64,000 nt of DNA from Acetobacterium woodii DSM 1030 (GCF_000247605.1 NC_016894.1:3027732-3091731), one strand, 5' to 3'. Counted from the first letter of the stretch, positions 53,866-63,137 are shown. The notes: generated by a model not told the origin, from the letters alone. Translations and numbers: made by a program.

Positions 53866-54429
53866 TTATACCTCAACCATTTGAATATCAAAGGTGAAAT
53901 CCCAGATATCTTCTTTAACCTGGTTTTTATCCATAACAGCTTCCTTTTTTTTATTGGTATTAACCATGTTAATGACTTTAAAACATTCTACTTGCGACAA
54001 TTTTTCTTTAAATTCTAAAATTTCGGCATTGTTTTGTGTTTCTCCTGAGATACACAATAAGCCATCGTCAAAACGAAAACTTGACAACTTAATCCCTTCA
54101 GGACGAGCCTGATTTATTTCAGCAAGGGCGTTAACCGGCATGTCCTTTCCAGCGTTTACCGCCGCTAAAAGAGACAACCGATGTTCCAGTAACGCTTTTT
54201 GACTATTAAGATTGGTATAAATAATCTGGTAATCTGACTTACTTTTAATCAGTTCTTCTATTTGAGTAAGATCATTTTGACAAGATCCATCTAAAAACAA
54301 CAGGACCCCATAAAGCAAAAATACTCCTAAAAAAGATCCCACCACCATCAGCCAGCCTTTTCTTTTGGGTCCATTTTTATCTTTCTTCTGAGTCACATGT
54401 ACCGGCAATAAATTCATTTCATGTTTCAT
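53866..54429 (-). CDS. PilN-like type IV pilus assembly protein
   Basis: 187 aa. The N terminus EMNLLPVHVT is the cytoplasmic motif by which PilN binds PilM; a span follows (residues 26-46), then a coil and a ferredoxin-like fold. The ATG at 54429 is behind GGAGG; the longer frame overlaps PilM and is unlikely. It overlaps pilM by 4 bp. Confidence 0.78.
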   Translation of the reverse strand: MKHEMNLLPVHVTQKKDKNGPKRKGWLMVVGSFLGVFLLYGVLLFLDGSCQNDLTQIEELIKSKSDYQIIYTNLNSQKALLEHRLSLLAAVNAGKDMPVNALAEINQARPEGIKLSSFRFDDGLLCISGETQNNAEILEFKEKLSQVECFKVINMVNTNKKKEAVMDKNQVKEDIWDFTFDIQMVEV

Positions 54430-55394
54430 GGCGATCCTCCCGCCACTTTTGTTTGCGACCATTTGATTAACGCGCATAAACAAGGTGTTATTAAACAAAG
54501 TTCCGACTTCGTCAGCAATTGTGGCAAGATGATATCTGCTCTTTCGGCCCAGATTAAATCGATCGGCCAAATATTTTTACCAATCCCGTTATTCAGATAA
54601 TCTAAAACCCCGGCATGCAAACTTTCGCCGCCCATTAGATAAATAGCGATATTTTTATTTCCTTCGGCTCGCCGCAATGGCGACTGGACTATTTCATCAA
54701 CCGCACGGATAATTTGCTGTAAGTACATCTCGCCATCCCATTCGGGTTCTAACGCCAGACAGCTATTTTCGATTAACGAACCATCATTATAATATAAAAA
54801 GCGGGTACACGTCTTGGCCATATCAATTATTAAAATCGAATTGTTAATCTCCTGATCGATCAGGCTGGTCAACGTATAAAGTTGCGGAACAATCGATTTT
54901 AAAGTGATCCCGATTTTTTTAAAAACTTTGACGTACCAACTCAGTCGAAATTTTTCAATTCCAACTCCACATACCGCTACTTTGGGGGCATCAATGCCCA
55001 GATATTCGTAACGTTGGATGCCTTCTTTAGCAACAAAATCAATGCGCCAGGCTTCGACATTGCCAGTAATAAGTAACTTGATCTTCCAGAAAATAGCCGC
55101 TTCTATTTCTTGCAGAGTCATTTTGGGAAAGGTAACCGTGACAACAATCATTTCGTTATGATTGATGATCACCATCATTTCATCTTGACGCTGGTATTCT
55201 TTCAAAAGCGGTCTTAAAAATGCTTCCAGTCCCGGTTTCTTTTGCGGTTGATCTTCCGGCCATAATCCTTTCGGCGTTTTTTCAATAACCAGCCCCGCCA
55301 CCTGCAACGTGCCATTGGTGGTCGGAAACCCCCAAGCTATTTTTGTCACTGCTTTTCCTAAATCGACGACCCACAATTTTTTTTGCTTTTTCAC
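54426..55394 (-). CDS. PilM-like actin-fold pilus protein
   Basis: 322 aa. An FtsA/PilM-type ATPase: KLWVVDLGKAVTKIAWG (phosphate 1), NNSILIIDMAKTCTRFLYY (phosphate 2) and IAIYLMGGESLHAGV. It binds the N-terminal motif of PilN on the cytosolic face. The start is probably GTG 55394, overlapping the preceding stop (GTGA); the frame extends 7 codons to a TTG. Confidence 0.75.
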   Translation of the reverse strand: MKKQKKLWVVDLGKAVTKIAWGFPTTNGTLQVAGLVIEKTPKGLWPEDQPQKKPGLEAFLRPLLKEYQRQDEMMVIINHNEMIVVTVTFPKMTLQEIEAAIFWKIKLLITGNVEAWRIDFVAKEGIQRYEYLGIDAPKVAVCGVGIEKFRLSWYVKVFKKIGITLKSIVPQLYTLTSLIDQEINNSILIIDMAKTCTRFLYYNDGSLIENSCLALEPEWDGEMYLQQIIRAVDEIVQSPLRRAEGNKNIAIYLMGGESLHAGVLDYLNNGIGKNIWPIDLIWAERADIILPQLLTKSELCLITPCLCALIKWSQTKVAGGSP

Positions 55395-55819
55395 TCTATC
55401 CCCAACATCTTCCAATTAAATCGCACGATCCTCGCCGCTGTGGGTGTTTCCCCGTCAATCATTAACTCGATCTCACCACCAAAGCTTTTTTGATAACCTT
55501 TAAATGTACTCGAAACTTCGATATCGCGTAAATTATCCGCTATTTTATTGACGGTGATCTGATAATGCCCGCCATTTGCATCCGCAACATCCCCGCTTGT
55601 ACCGGTATAATCAACGTTATCCGCCAATTCGGCCTGGGCCACCGCCAAGGCATTTTTGCCAGTTAAAATGCATAACTCGTAGTCCTGATTCAGCGTATTT
55701 GCCTGAAGTTCTGTTAGTCCCTGGCTTAAAATATAAGCAACCCCTCCGGCAAGCAAAGCAATGATCACCAATACTAACGGTAAAATAAATCCATCTTCAT
55801 TTCCAATGTTTTTGCTCAT
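55391..55819 (-). CDS. PilX-like minor pilin component
   Basis: 142 aa. The N-terminal segment EDGFILPLVLVIIALLAGGVAYILS resembles PilX-type proteins with the prepilin-like hydrophobic helix. It has no strong canonical cleavage motif other than the G-F junction. It overlaps PilW (ATGA) and PilM (GTGA). Probably part of the pilus tip complex. Confidence 0.65.
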   Translation of the reverse strand: MSKNIGNEDGFILPLVLVIIALLAGGVAYILSQGLTELQANTLNQDYELCILTGKNALAVAQAELADNVDYTGTSGDVADANGGHYQITVNKIADNLRDIEVSSTFKGYQKSFGGEIELMIDGETPTAARIVRFNWKMLGIE

Positions 55820-56319
55820 ACAATTTCTACCACATTTCCGTACATGATCGTTGTTTCGCGCGAATAAATGACGCCATCGATCATCAAACTGTATTTTAAA
55901 ACAATTTCGTTATGCGTTCCCAATGTCAGCGAAAAAGACGCGATATTATCGGCAAATTGACTGTTTCCGCCCGTTCCAATCGGATTCAGGCCATTTTTAT
56001 AAACCTTGTAACGTCGTAAAAACCCATTGCTGTATTGATAATAATTGTAATAACGATCCGGACTTTCCAGGTCTTGCAGATAAATGCGATTGTTTTTAAA
56101 ATATATTTTTTCGGAACTTAAAACTTGCTTCTGAAAATACAAATTAAGATAACGTTCACTGTAAAACAATTTCTGATTAATCCGCGCTTTTTTATTAACG
56201 GTATTGACAAATACCAGACCTGATAATAATAAACCCAGCACCAGTGAAATAACCATTAACGATGTTAGGATTTCAATAAGCGAGAAACCGTCGTTTTTTT
56301 TGATTAACCACTCATTCAT
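55816..56319 (-). CDS. PilW-like minor prepilin
   Basis: 167 aa. Class III prepilin signal: KKNDG/FSLIEILTSLMVISLV, with Glu at +5 after the G/F cleavage. Then a globular domain with Tyr-rich stretches. ATG 56319 is behind TTTGGAG; the longer frame is in the previous gene. Minor pilin of the priming complex by position and type. Confidence 0.75.
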   Translation of the reverse strand: MNEWLIKKNDGFSLIEILTSLMVISLVLGLLLSGLVFVNTVNKKARINQKLFYSERYLNLYFQKQVLSSEKIYFKNNRIYLQDLESPDRYYNYYQYSNGFLRRYKVYKNGLNPIGTGGNSQFADNIASFSLTLGTHNEIVLKYSLMIDGVIYSRETTIMYGNVVEIV

Positions 56320-56722
56320 TTTGGCTCCAAAAAACTTTAATATAAAACTTCCGCTCATTACAGTTGATCCCTTTATGAATAATCTCAATCTCATACAAGT
56401 TATTGGGATGCGCCGCTTTGATCTCACTTAAATAATAATCCGGATATTTATTTGCCAGAATTGCAGCAACTCGCTGGACAAGATTCACTGGTGATTCGGT
56501 CATGACACTCAAATTAATCTCATCGGCAATGCTATTAATGACAACCGACTGTTCAAAAATTGTTTTGGACACCATCGCCGTTTTAATGGACATGCCGTAA
56601 AGCCCTAAAATCATCGCCAATCCAAATCCGCAAACCGCAATTGCGATGATGGCTTCCACTAAGGTATATCCCTGTTGCGATTGTAAAACGGGTTTATCCG
56701 TTTTATTCAGACAAAGCCTCAT
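56312..56722 (-). CDS. PilV-like minor prepilin
   Basis: 136 aa. Prepilin signal QQG/YTLVEAIIAIAVCGFG, cleaved by a prepilin peptidase that is not encoded here. ATG at 56722 inside the end of the previous gene, with AAGGA upstream. Confidence 0.75.
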   Translation of the reverse strand: MRLCLNKTDKPVLQSQQGYTLVEAIIAIAVCGFGLAMILGLYGMSIKTAMVSKTIFEQSVVINSIADEINLSVMTESPVNLVQRVAAILANKYPDYYLSEIKAAHPNNLYEIEIIHKGINCNERKFYIKVFWSQNE

Positions 56723-57242
56723 CTAAGTAAATCCTTCCATTCCCTACCTGCACAATAATGCGGTTGATCTTGCCCTTAAAACTAATCAGATTTATAGTCC
56801 CACCTTGGGATACCGTTCCGTGTTGATATAAATTCAGCGCCGTCGCTCCTGTATAAGACCCGGTAAAAGTCAGGGTTTCAACTGGAACATACGCTTTATA
56901 ATTAACGCCCGCTTTGGTCCATGAAACTTGCATCCGCCCCTCCAGAAAACGCACCTGGCGCCGATAGCCATCCATAATGGCTTCATTTTGATATTGCAGC
57001 AACGCATATAGAATTTTTTCACATTCTGCTTGATATGCTACGTCACTAATCCTTTCTCTATTGCTAAATCCTGTCGAAACCATCGCAACCGTAAGCAATG
57101 ACAAAATTGCCAATGAAATCAACAACTCCATTAAGGTATAACCCTTTTTATCATCAGACCTGTTTTTGTCGATCATTGTTCGATCGAAATACCGCTTTGT
57201 TTGTATTCGATTACAGAAAAGCGTTTTATTATTTTTCATCAT
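56703..57242 (-). CDS. FimT/GspH-like minor prepilin
   Basis: 179 aa. A long lead (about 33 residues) before the cleavage motif KKG/YTLMELLISLAILSLL, then a GspH-type domain (CEKILYALLQYQNEAIMDGY). The start at 57242 overlaps the stop of the major pilin gene; the true start may be later (for example 57176). Confidence 0.72.
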   Translation of the reverse strand: MMKNNKTLFCNRIQTKRYFDRTMIDKNRSDDKKGYTLMELLISLAILSLLTVAMVSTGFSNRERISDVAYQAECEKILYALLQYQNEAIMDGYRRQVRFLEGRMQVSWTKAGVNYKAYVPVETLTFTGSYTGATALNLYQHGTVSQGGTINLISFKGKINRIIVQVGNGRIYLDEALSE

Positions 57243-57600
57243 CCGTTAAACTAACCGTTTTGGTCGCAGCATCATAACTAAAACGTTTTCCGTTACTGAC
57301 GGGCAACAATTCCGAATTTTTGATATAACCGACGTGGTTCAATTCCGTGATTAGCTCATTATAAGAATCCACCGTCGCTGGCAGGTCGCCAATTTCAGCT
57401 TGATAAAGTTCGATCGCACTTTCTACAATCCGGATATTGGCTAAATCTGTTTGCTCCTGAGAATTTTCGAGAACCCCCGTAAAACGCGGAATCGCTAAAG
57501 CTGCCAGGGCTCCTAAAATCGCAATAACCACAATCACTTCCATTAATGTAAAGCCTTTCACATTGCCTGGTTTATCAAAACATTTGCTTTTAGTTGCCAC
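57229..57600 (-). CDS. Type IV major pilin-like (PilA/GspG) prepilin
   Basis: 123 aa. Leader of 15 residues, cleavage KG/FTLMEVIVVIAILGALAA with Glu5, then a short domain (LANIRIVESAIELYQAEIGD) similar to pseudopilin GspG. GTG at 57600 behind GGGAGG. First gene of the pilus run. Lack of Cys and short length fit GspG-type or Gram-positive pilins. Confidence 0.8.
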   Translation of the reverse strand: MATKSKCFDKPGNVKGFTLMEVIVVIAILGALAALAIPRFTGVLENSQEQTDLANIRIVESAIELYQAEIGDLPATVDSYNELITELNHVGYIKNSELLPVSNGKRFSYDAATKTVSLTDDEK

Positions 57601-57710
57601 TTTCAGCCTCCCACCTCTTTTAATTTGATATTACCACGCTTTCAAAATAAAAAAAAGAGTAAAAATTAAAATCTTACGCTTAATTCCTCACGATTCAACT
57701 TTTACCTGAT

Positions 57711-59108
57711 TTACAAGCTCCAAACTTTTTTTAAAATCCCAATCCCATCAAAAATTTCCTGGTCAGTCAAGGAAGCATATCCCAGCAATACCATACTTTT
57801 ATATCTTTCGGGAACCCCGTTGATAAAATATGGAGAGACCGGATAAACCCGAACCCCCTGTGCCATCGCCCGTCGATACATGGCTTCTTCGGTCAGACCA
57901 TTGTCCAATTGAACCAATAGATGATGACCGGCATTTTCGCCGGTAATTTTAACCCCACCGCCCCATTGCTTTAATGCATTCATTAACACAATTCTTTTCT
58001 CTTTGTAAACTTTTCTCATTTTATTGACATGTTTTTCAAACATGCCTTCCGAAATAAATGCGGCGATCATTTTTTGTTCCAGACTCGAAACCGGTGAACT
58101 GATTTCGTCGGCAGTTGCCAAATAGGTTTTTAATAAAATCTCCGGCAAAACCATATAGCTGATCCGAATCGATGGTGCAATCGACTTTGAGAAAGTGCCA
58201 ATATAAATCACCTTGCCATTTTTATCAATACTTTGCAGCGACGGCAACGGTTTTTCGTTGTAACGAAATTCGCTGTCATAATCATCTTCAATTATATAAA
58301 TTGCTTCTTCCCGATTGGCATAATTAAGCAATTTGATCCGTCGATCGATCGGCATGCTAATGCCCAATGGAAATTGATGTGACGGCGTTACATAAACCGC
58401 CCCATCCGAATAATTTTTTAGTGGTTCAATTTGAATGCCTTTTTCATCGATATCCACCGAAATCACTGGATTTCCCATTTTTTCAAAAATATGAAAGGCT
58501 TTCAAATAAACCGGGTTTTCTAAAATAATTGCTTTGTTTCGGCCCCAGATCAGATCCAATATTTGGAGCAGGTGATCAGTCCCTGAACCGATAATGATCT
58601 GATTCTCGTGGCAACGCACGCCCCGAGAACGATAAAGCAGTTCCACCAAGGCTTTTCGCAACCCCAAGTCCCCCTGAATATCCGGTTTATTCAATAAACT
58701 CACATCATATTCGTTAAACGTCGACTTAAATATCTTCCGAAACGGTTCATAGGGAAAAATTCGCTGATCGATCGCATTGGGCGAAAAATCAATGTTAATT
58801 AATTCTGAATTGATCGGGAAGTTTTTGTTATTGGCAGCAACTTTTTTTTCTGCTAAAAAATAGCTGTCAATTTCACAAATATAAAAGCCTTTTTTGGCAA
58901 TTGCTTCAATATAACCTTCCGCGACTAACTGACTGTAAGCGGTATCGACGGTATTAACACTCACCGCCAGATGGTTTGCGAGACTCCGTTTTGATGGTAA
59001 TTTTTCGCCATATTTTATATTTCCAGCCGTTATTTCCTGCTTGATGAATTCATATATTTCTACATAAAGAAAGGTGCCCTTATTTTTAAACGGTACGGTA
59101 ATCATCAT
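57711..59108 (-). CDS. pdxR: PdxR-like MocR regulator (GntR HTH + aminotransferase fold)
   Basis: 465 aa. An N-terminal GntR winged helix (residues 12-75, YGEKLPSKRSLANHLAVSVN) and a fold-type I aminotransferase domain (about 110-460), which binds PLP as sensor through Lys in GTFSKSIAPSIRIS. PdxR proteins control PLP genes. It diverges from a pyridoxal/pyridoxamine kinase gene with paired CTGATCCT repeats between them, supporting that role. Full length, with catalytic Lys, Asp and Arg positions apparently present. Confidence 0.85.
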   Translation of the reverse strand: MMITVPFKNKGTFLYVEIYEFIKQEITAGNIKYGEKLPSKRSLANHLAVSVNTVDTAYSQLVAEGYIEAIAKKGFYICEIDSYFLAEKKVAANNKNFPINSELINIDFSPNAIDQRIFPYEPFRKIFKSTFNEYDVSLLNKPDIQGDLGLRKALVELLYRSRGVRCHENQIIIGSGTDHLLQILDLIWGRNKAIILENPVYLKAFHIFEKMGNPVISVDIDEKGIQIEPLKNYSDGAVYVTPSHQFPLGISMPIDRRIKLLNYANREEAIYIIEDDYDSEFRYNEKPLPSLQSIDKNGKVIYIGTFSKSIAPSIRISYMVLPEILLKTYLATADEISSPVSSLEQKMIAAFISEGMFEKHVNKMRKVYKEKRIVLMNALKQWGGGVKITGENAGHHLLVQLDNGLTEEAMYRRAMAQGVRVYPVSPYFINGVPERYKSMVLLGYASLTDQEIFDGIGILKKVWSL

Positions 59109-59117
59109 TTCTCCAAT

Positions 59118-59149
59118 CTGATCCTATTATCTCCTTATAAACTGATCCT
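59118..59149. promoter_or_regulatory. Paired repeats, likely PdxR operator
   Basis: CTGATCCT at 59118 and 59142, direct repeats 24 bases apart, between pdxR and pdxK. MocR-type regulators typically bind two direct repeats. A TATAAT at 59172-59177 would be the pdxK -10. Confidence 0.6.
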
Positions 59150-59230
59150 TTTTACGGGTTCAATTGTATCATATAATATCATCATTATGAAAAGAAAGAA
59201 TTAACTTTATCAAACAGCAAGGAGATCACT

Positions 59231-60088
59231 ATGTTAACGAAACAAAAACGCATTGCCGCGATTCACGATATTTCCTGCGTCGGCCGCTGCTCATTAACCG
59301 TTGCCTTACCGATTTTATCAGCCGCCGGATTCGATACCAGTGTCTTACCCACCGCCATTTTGTCAACCCATACCGGTGGTTTTGAAAACTTTACCTATCG
59401 CGATTTAACCGCCGATATCCGTCCCATTTCCGATCACTGGCAATCCCTCGATTTGCATTTTGATGCTTTATATAGTGGATTTTTAGGATCATTTGAACAA
59501 ATCGACCTCGTCGCCACCCTTTTTGACACTTTTCAATCAGAAGATACCTTAACTTTAGTCGATCCGGTGATGGCTGACAATGGCGAACTTTATTCAATTT
59601 ACACGCCCGAGATGGCCAAAGGTATGTCTAAACTCTGCGCCAAAGCCGACATCATTGTGCCGAATCTTACCGAAGCCGCTTTTTTGCTCGACGAACCTTA
59701 TATCGGTGACCATTATGATCAAAACTATGTTGAAGCACTGTTGGTTAAGTTGTCTCAGCTGGGATCAAAAAAAATAGTCGTTACCGGCATTTCTTTTGAT
59801 CCCTCAAAATTAGGGGCGGTCACTTACGACGTTGCTACCAATACCTTTGATTATGCCTTTAATGAACGTATCACCGATTATTTTCATGGCACCGGCGATA
59901 TTTTTGGCAGTACGCTGCTTGCCGGTCTACTCAATGATTTTAATCTAAAAGAATCCACGCAAATTGCCGTGGATTATACGAGAGAATGTATTCTAAAAAC
60001 GGTCGAACTCAATCAGGAAAAACGTTATGGCGTCTGTTTTGAACGAGCCTTGCCCTATCTGATTAAACGGCTGAACTTATTATCATAA
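59231..60088 (+). CDS. Pyridoxamine/pyridoxal kinase
   Basis: 285 aa, ribokinase-like fold of the PdxY/PdxK family. It phosphorylates vitamin B6 vitamers in the salvage of PLP. AIHDISCVGRCSLTVALPIL opens the protein; VDPVMADNGELY, NLTEAAFLLDEPY and FHGTGDIFGSTLLAGLL hold the substrate, magnesium and ATP anion-hole residues, with the catalytic Asp in GTGD. AAGGAG lies ahead of the ATG. Paired with the PdxR-like regulator, which likely represses or activates it by PLP level. Confidence 0.92.
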   Translation: MLTKQKRIAAIHDISCVGRCSLTVALPILSAAGFDTSVLPTAILSTHTGGFENFTYRDLTADIRPISDHWQSLDLHFDALYSGFLGSFEQIDLVATLFDTFQSEDTLTLVDPVMADNGELYSIYTPEMAKGMSKLCAKADIIVPNLTEAAFLLDEPYIGDHYDQNYVEALLVKLSQLGSKKIVVTGISFDPSKLGAVTYDVATNTFDYAFNERITDYFHGTGDIFGSTLLAGLLNDFNLKESTQIAVDYTRECILKTVELNQEKRYGVCFERALPYLIKRLNLLS

Positions 60089-60129
60089 CAATAACAGCTT
60101 TAACTGCTTAAACACGCTTTAAATCGATG

Positions 60130-60180
60130 TTCTATTTTTATGGGCGTTTATCGACGCTCTTAAAATAGGACCTTTTTTTA
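60130..60180. terminator. Terminator between pdxK and recX
   Basis: GTTCTATTTT-GGGCG, loop, CGCTC-AAAATAGGAC followed by seven T; it can serve both convergent genes. Confidence 0.65.
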
Positions 60181-60201
60181 TGATTACTTATTGGTTGGCG
60201 G

Positions 60202-60891
60202 TTATTCGTCCGGGTTTCTCAGTTCCGCTAATTTTTCGTTAATCATTTCATAAGGGTATCCCCGCCCCATCAAACTTTTTTTGACTCGAAACAGCAATTC
60301 TTTACCGCTAATCCCTTTATTTCCCAAAGTTTTCATATACTTGTGATAGTCGCGATTAAGTTTTTCCCGAAGTTTGTTTTCGTTTGCCGCAATTTGCTCC
60401 GCCGATAATTCCAACGGTTCTTCTTCCTCTGTTATCTCGGTGCGAATAAGATCCCGAACCATTTCGCTTGGATAACCCATTCGGCCAAGTTTATCGTATA
60501 GTTTTTGGCGTTTCTGAAACGTCGTTTTTCCAGCAAGACTTCTTAAGCTTTTTTGGGCAACCAGCTGTCCACAGCGGTATTCCTCTGCTAGCGGAAATAA
60601 ATCTTCCAGTGTCAGCAATAGCTCTTCGCTGATGCCACGCTTTTTTAAATCCTGTATCATCCGTTTTGATCCATAATAAGTTAAATTACGATTATTCTCC
60701 ACGTAATTTTTAAGATAAACTTTATCATCAATATAACGATATTCTTTAAGCCTTTTTAACACCTCAACGATTATTTCATGATCAATCTCTTTTTTCTTGA
60801 GATATCCATTCATCTCACTGACGGTTCTAGCCTTGAAGGCCAAATATTTCACGGCCAAATCCATGGCTTTTTCGCTTGTTATTTTCGCCAT
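60202..60891 (-). CDS. recX: RecX-family recombination regulator
   Basis: 229 aa. Three helical RecX repeats: AVKYLAFKARTVSEMNGYLK, then YRYIDDKVYLKNYVEN and, near the C terminus, LLFRVKKSLMGRGYPYEMI. RecX binds RecA filaments and restrains them. I chose ATG 60891, behind GGGAGG; the frame extends 12 codons. recA is not in the window. Confidence 0.9.
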   Translation of the reverse strand: MAKITSEKAMDLAVKYLAFKARTVSEMNGYLKKKEIDHEIIVEVLKRLKEYRYIDDKVYLKNYVENNRNLTYYGSKRMIQDLKKRGISEELLLTLEDLFPLAEEYRCGQLVAQKSLRSLAGKTTFQKRQKLYDKLGRMGYPSEMVRDLIRTEITEEEEPLELSAEQIAANENKLREKLNRDYHKYMKTLGNKGISGKELLFRVKKSLMGRGYPYEMINEKLAELRNPDE

Positions 60892-61001
60892 TTTTTCCTC
60901 CCTGACCTTACCAAAAGTGTGTTGCAAAAGTTCCTTGCGATGAACTATCTTCGTTATTCTGAGGCCGTTTTTTTTGAAACGACGTTAAACCGCTAAAACG
61001 A

Positions 61002-61577
61002 TTATTTCGTTATGCCAACTGAATGGGCTTTTAAGATCGCCAACATCGCTGAGAAGTCCTTTGTTTCCGCTAAGGGGACCATTACATCCACATATTTAAA
61101 ATTATGGTTATTACTATCAACATTGATGTCCTGGTACGCTTTGATAAGACGCTGAGCTTCATCCATTGATGTTAGGGTTCCAATATTCTCACCATCCATC
61201 ATAATCGATGCCCCATCGACATAAAGCTCAATGCCTTTACTGTTTAAAACTTGAATACACATATCTGAATCCATCGTCTCTTCAACTCTTGCCGGAATAA
61301 GTTGAAAACCATCACCTAAATGAATATTATCGCGATTATAACAAACCGCCAAATTTTTTTCAATTCGCTCAACTGCCGATTTAAACACTCCGGTATTTTG
61401 CACAAATCCCAAGCTTTCACCGTGATAAAATACTTCGTAACCTTGAGTTTGGGCACCAACTACGCCCACCGAAGCCAAAATAAATAACAACATAATCGTT
61501 ATGATGGTACTTCTTTGTTTTTTTCGTTTACGTCTCATTCTGCGTTTTTCGCGTTCAAGTCTAATGTCTTCGTTCAT
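61002..61577 (-). CDS. Single-pass envelope protein, YabE/M23-like N-terminal module
   Basis: 191 aa. A very basic N terminus (EKRRMRRKRKKQRS), one span (residues 24-42), then an extracellular part with GAQTQGYEVFYHGESLGFV, a motif seen at the N terminus of clostridial peptidoglycan-hydrolase and G5-type proteins. Here no enzymatic domain follows. It shares this motif with the protein at 61781-62497. The remainder (residues 120-190) has no known domain. Confidence 0.65.
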   Translation of the reverse strand: MNEDIRLEREKRRMRRKRKKQRSTIITIMLLFILASVGVVGAQTQGYEVFYHGESLGFVQNTGVFKSAVERIEKNLAVCYNRDNIHLGDGFQLIPARVEETMDSDMCIQVLNSKGIELYVDGASIMMDGENIGTLTSMDEAQRLIKAYQDINVDSNNHNFKYVDVMVPLAETKDFSAMLAILKAHSVGITK

Positions 61578-61654
61578 ATTTACCTCTTGTTATTATTCGT
61601 TACGTTTTCGTTACATTATGATAACATATTTATATATCTTATGCAATAATTTTT

Positions 61655-61690
61655 ACAAAAAAAAAGACACCTTAATCAAGTGTCTTAAAT
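61655..61690 (-). terminator. Terminator after the 61781 gene
   Basis: On the minus strand AAGACAC, loop, GTGTCTT and nine T. Confidence 0.75.
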
Positions 61691-61780
61691 TTTATGCTGC
61701 CGCCGATCAGATATTAGACTTATTACTCAATTAAAACTATCTACTCTGTGTTCTGCCACAATCGATTATTATTAAATTAC

Positions 61781-62497
61781 TTATTCACTCTCTGCGTCTT
61801 CTTTGGTGGGTGCTTCTGCCACTGGCATTTTAAGCGCCGGTTCTTCATCTCCCGATGTATTGCCACCAGGTGTATCCGATGCCAAAATCACAGCCGTTGG
61901 ATTTTCTCCACGATTGGCTATATTTTTTTGCGGTTCTTCGGTTGCTGATGCATCTGCCACCGTCGTTTCAGTTGGCATAACTTCAGTCCCCGTTACTTCG
62001 TCAACTGTCTGCTCTCCTAGTTGTTGGAGCCGATCCATCCTGGCAACAGAAACTTTTTCCTGCGATCTTATTTCGACAATTTCTTTGGCCACTTCTTCAG
62101 TCGTAAGAAATTCGGTGGTACGGGCCGGACGAATTTCATAATCCATTCCGCGCCGATTTCGACGACCACTTTTCCCGCTATTCGTATCGCCAACCGCTAA
62201 TTTTACTACTTTCAGATTATCAACGTAACCAATACTGGTTCCCTTATAAATAATCTCATATGCTCGTGTTTGCGCATCTACGACGCCCGCGCCCGTCAAT
62301 ACTAAAAAAGTACAAGCTACGACCGCAGAACCGCGCATTTTAAAAAGTTTTCTTTTGTCATCACTCATTGTGTCGATCCGATTAACATGTTCACTCTCAA
62401 TGAATTCATCGTCTTCAACTTTTTGAGTTGTCCAGTTGAACCAATACTTTTTCAAACGCATTTTTATTTTTTTTAAAAACATTTGAGTTTCATCCAT
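61781..62497 (-). CDS. Single-pass envelope protein, low-complexity C terminus
   Basis: 238 aa. One membrane span near residues 54-75 (VVACTFLVLTGAGVVDAQ), then GVVDAQTRAYEIIYKGTSIGYV, clearly related to the protein at 61002-61577. The C-terminal 100 residues are acidic and Thr/Ala/Pro-rich (TGTEVMPTETTVADASATEE), likely an unfolded wall-spanning or processed tail. Monocistronic, with its own terminator. Function unknown. Confidence 0.65.
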   Translation of the reverse strand: MDETQMFLKKIKMRLKKYWFNWTTQKVEDDEFIESEHVNRIDTMSDDKRKLFKMRGSAVVACTFLVLTGAGVVDAQTRAYEIIYKGTSIGYVDNLKVVKLAVGDTNSGKSGRRNRRGMDYEIRPARTTEFLTTEEVAKEIVEIRSQEKVSVARMDRLQQLGEQTVDEVTGTEVMPTETTVADASATEEPQKNIANRGENPTAVILASDTPGGNTSGDEEPALKMPVAEAPTKEDAESE

Positions 62498-62630
62498 GCC
62501 TTTCCTCCAGGATACATTTTATTTACAAATATATTACCATATAGACTTATATTTTACAAGTTATTTATATTCAAAAATCGCTATTTGATGGCATTAATCA
62601 TAACTAAAAAACCTTTTTTTTGATACTCAA

Positions 62631-63137
62631 TTATTCACTATTATTCCAACCTAAAATTTTAATCAATCGCAACTCTGAGTAACCATACGCACTGGCTGGA
62701 TAGTTAATTCGATCGGTTGTGTTGGAGTTAATTAAATAATCCAGTATATCCCCATCACTGTCTTTTACGACATCGGTGATAATAACCGAGTGCAGCCATT
62801 CATCGTCATGCCCATATTGCAGAACATCACCAATCGATCCACTATAGACGTTCTCATCAACAAGAGCCTCTAATCCATAACCTTCATTTTCGTTGGCATA
62901 ATGATAAAATTCATTAACACCAGTCCAAGAAGGACTTCGACCGGTAGCGGATTGATCCTCATCGACTTCTTCGCCATACCATTTCCATTGTTCATTGTCA
63001 TATCCGTCTGAATCCATCGGAATTCCACCGGCATTAAGACACTGGGAAATATAGTTATTGCAATTCCCGCCGTAACTATCATAGACTCCAAATTCATCTT
63101 CATTACGAATAACTTCAATCGGATCGACCCAGGTCAT
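62631..63137 (-). CDS. Amidase_6-type domain, C-terminal half of a frameshifted gene
   Basis: 168 codons from ATG 63137. Holds the papain-like amidase domain: GGNCNNYISQCLNAGG with the catalytic Cys, and WLHSVIITDV with the catalytic His, the hallmark of the Amidase_6 domain of clostridial secreted proteins. The frame continues upstream of the ATG in QTDNEYDAEAAVKYAMTWVD, the usual lead-in of the domain, but then runs into the other frame (63134-63946). On its own it lacks a signal peptide. Confidence 0.75.
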   Translation of the reverse strand: MTWVDPIEVIRNEDEFGVYDSYGGNCNNYISQCLNAGGIPMDSDGYDNEQWKWYGEEVDEDQSATGRSPSWTGVNEFYHYANENEGYGLEALVDENVYSGSIGDVLQYGHDDEWLHSVIITDVVKDSDGDILDYLINSNTTDRINYPASAYGYSELRLIKILGWNNSE

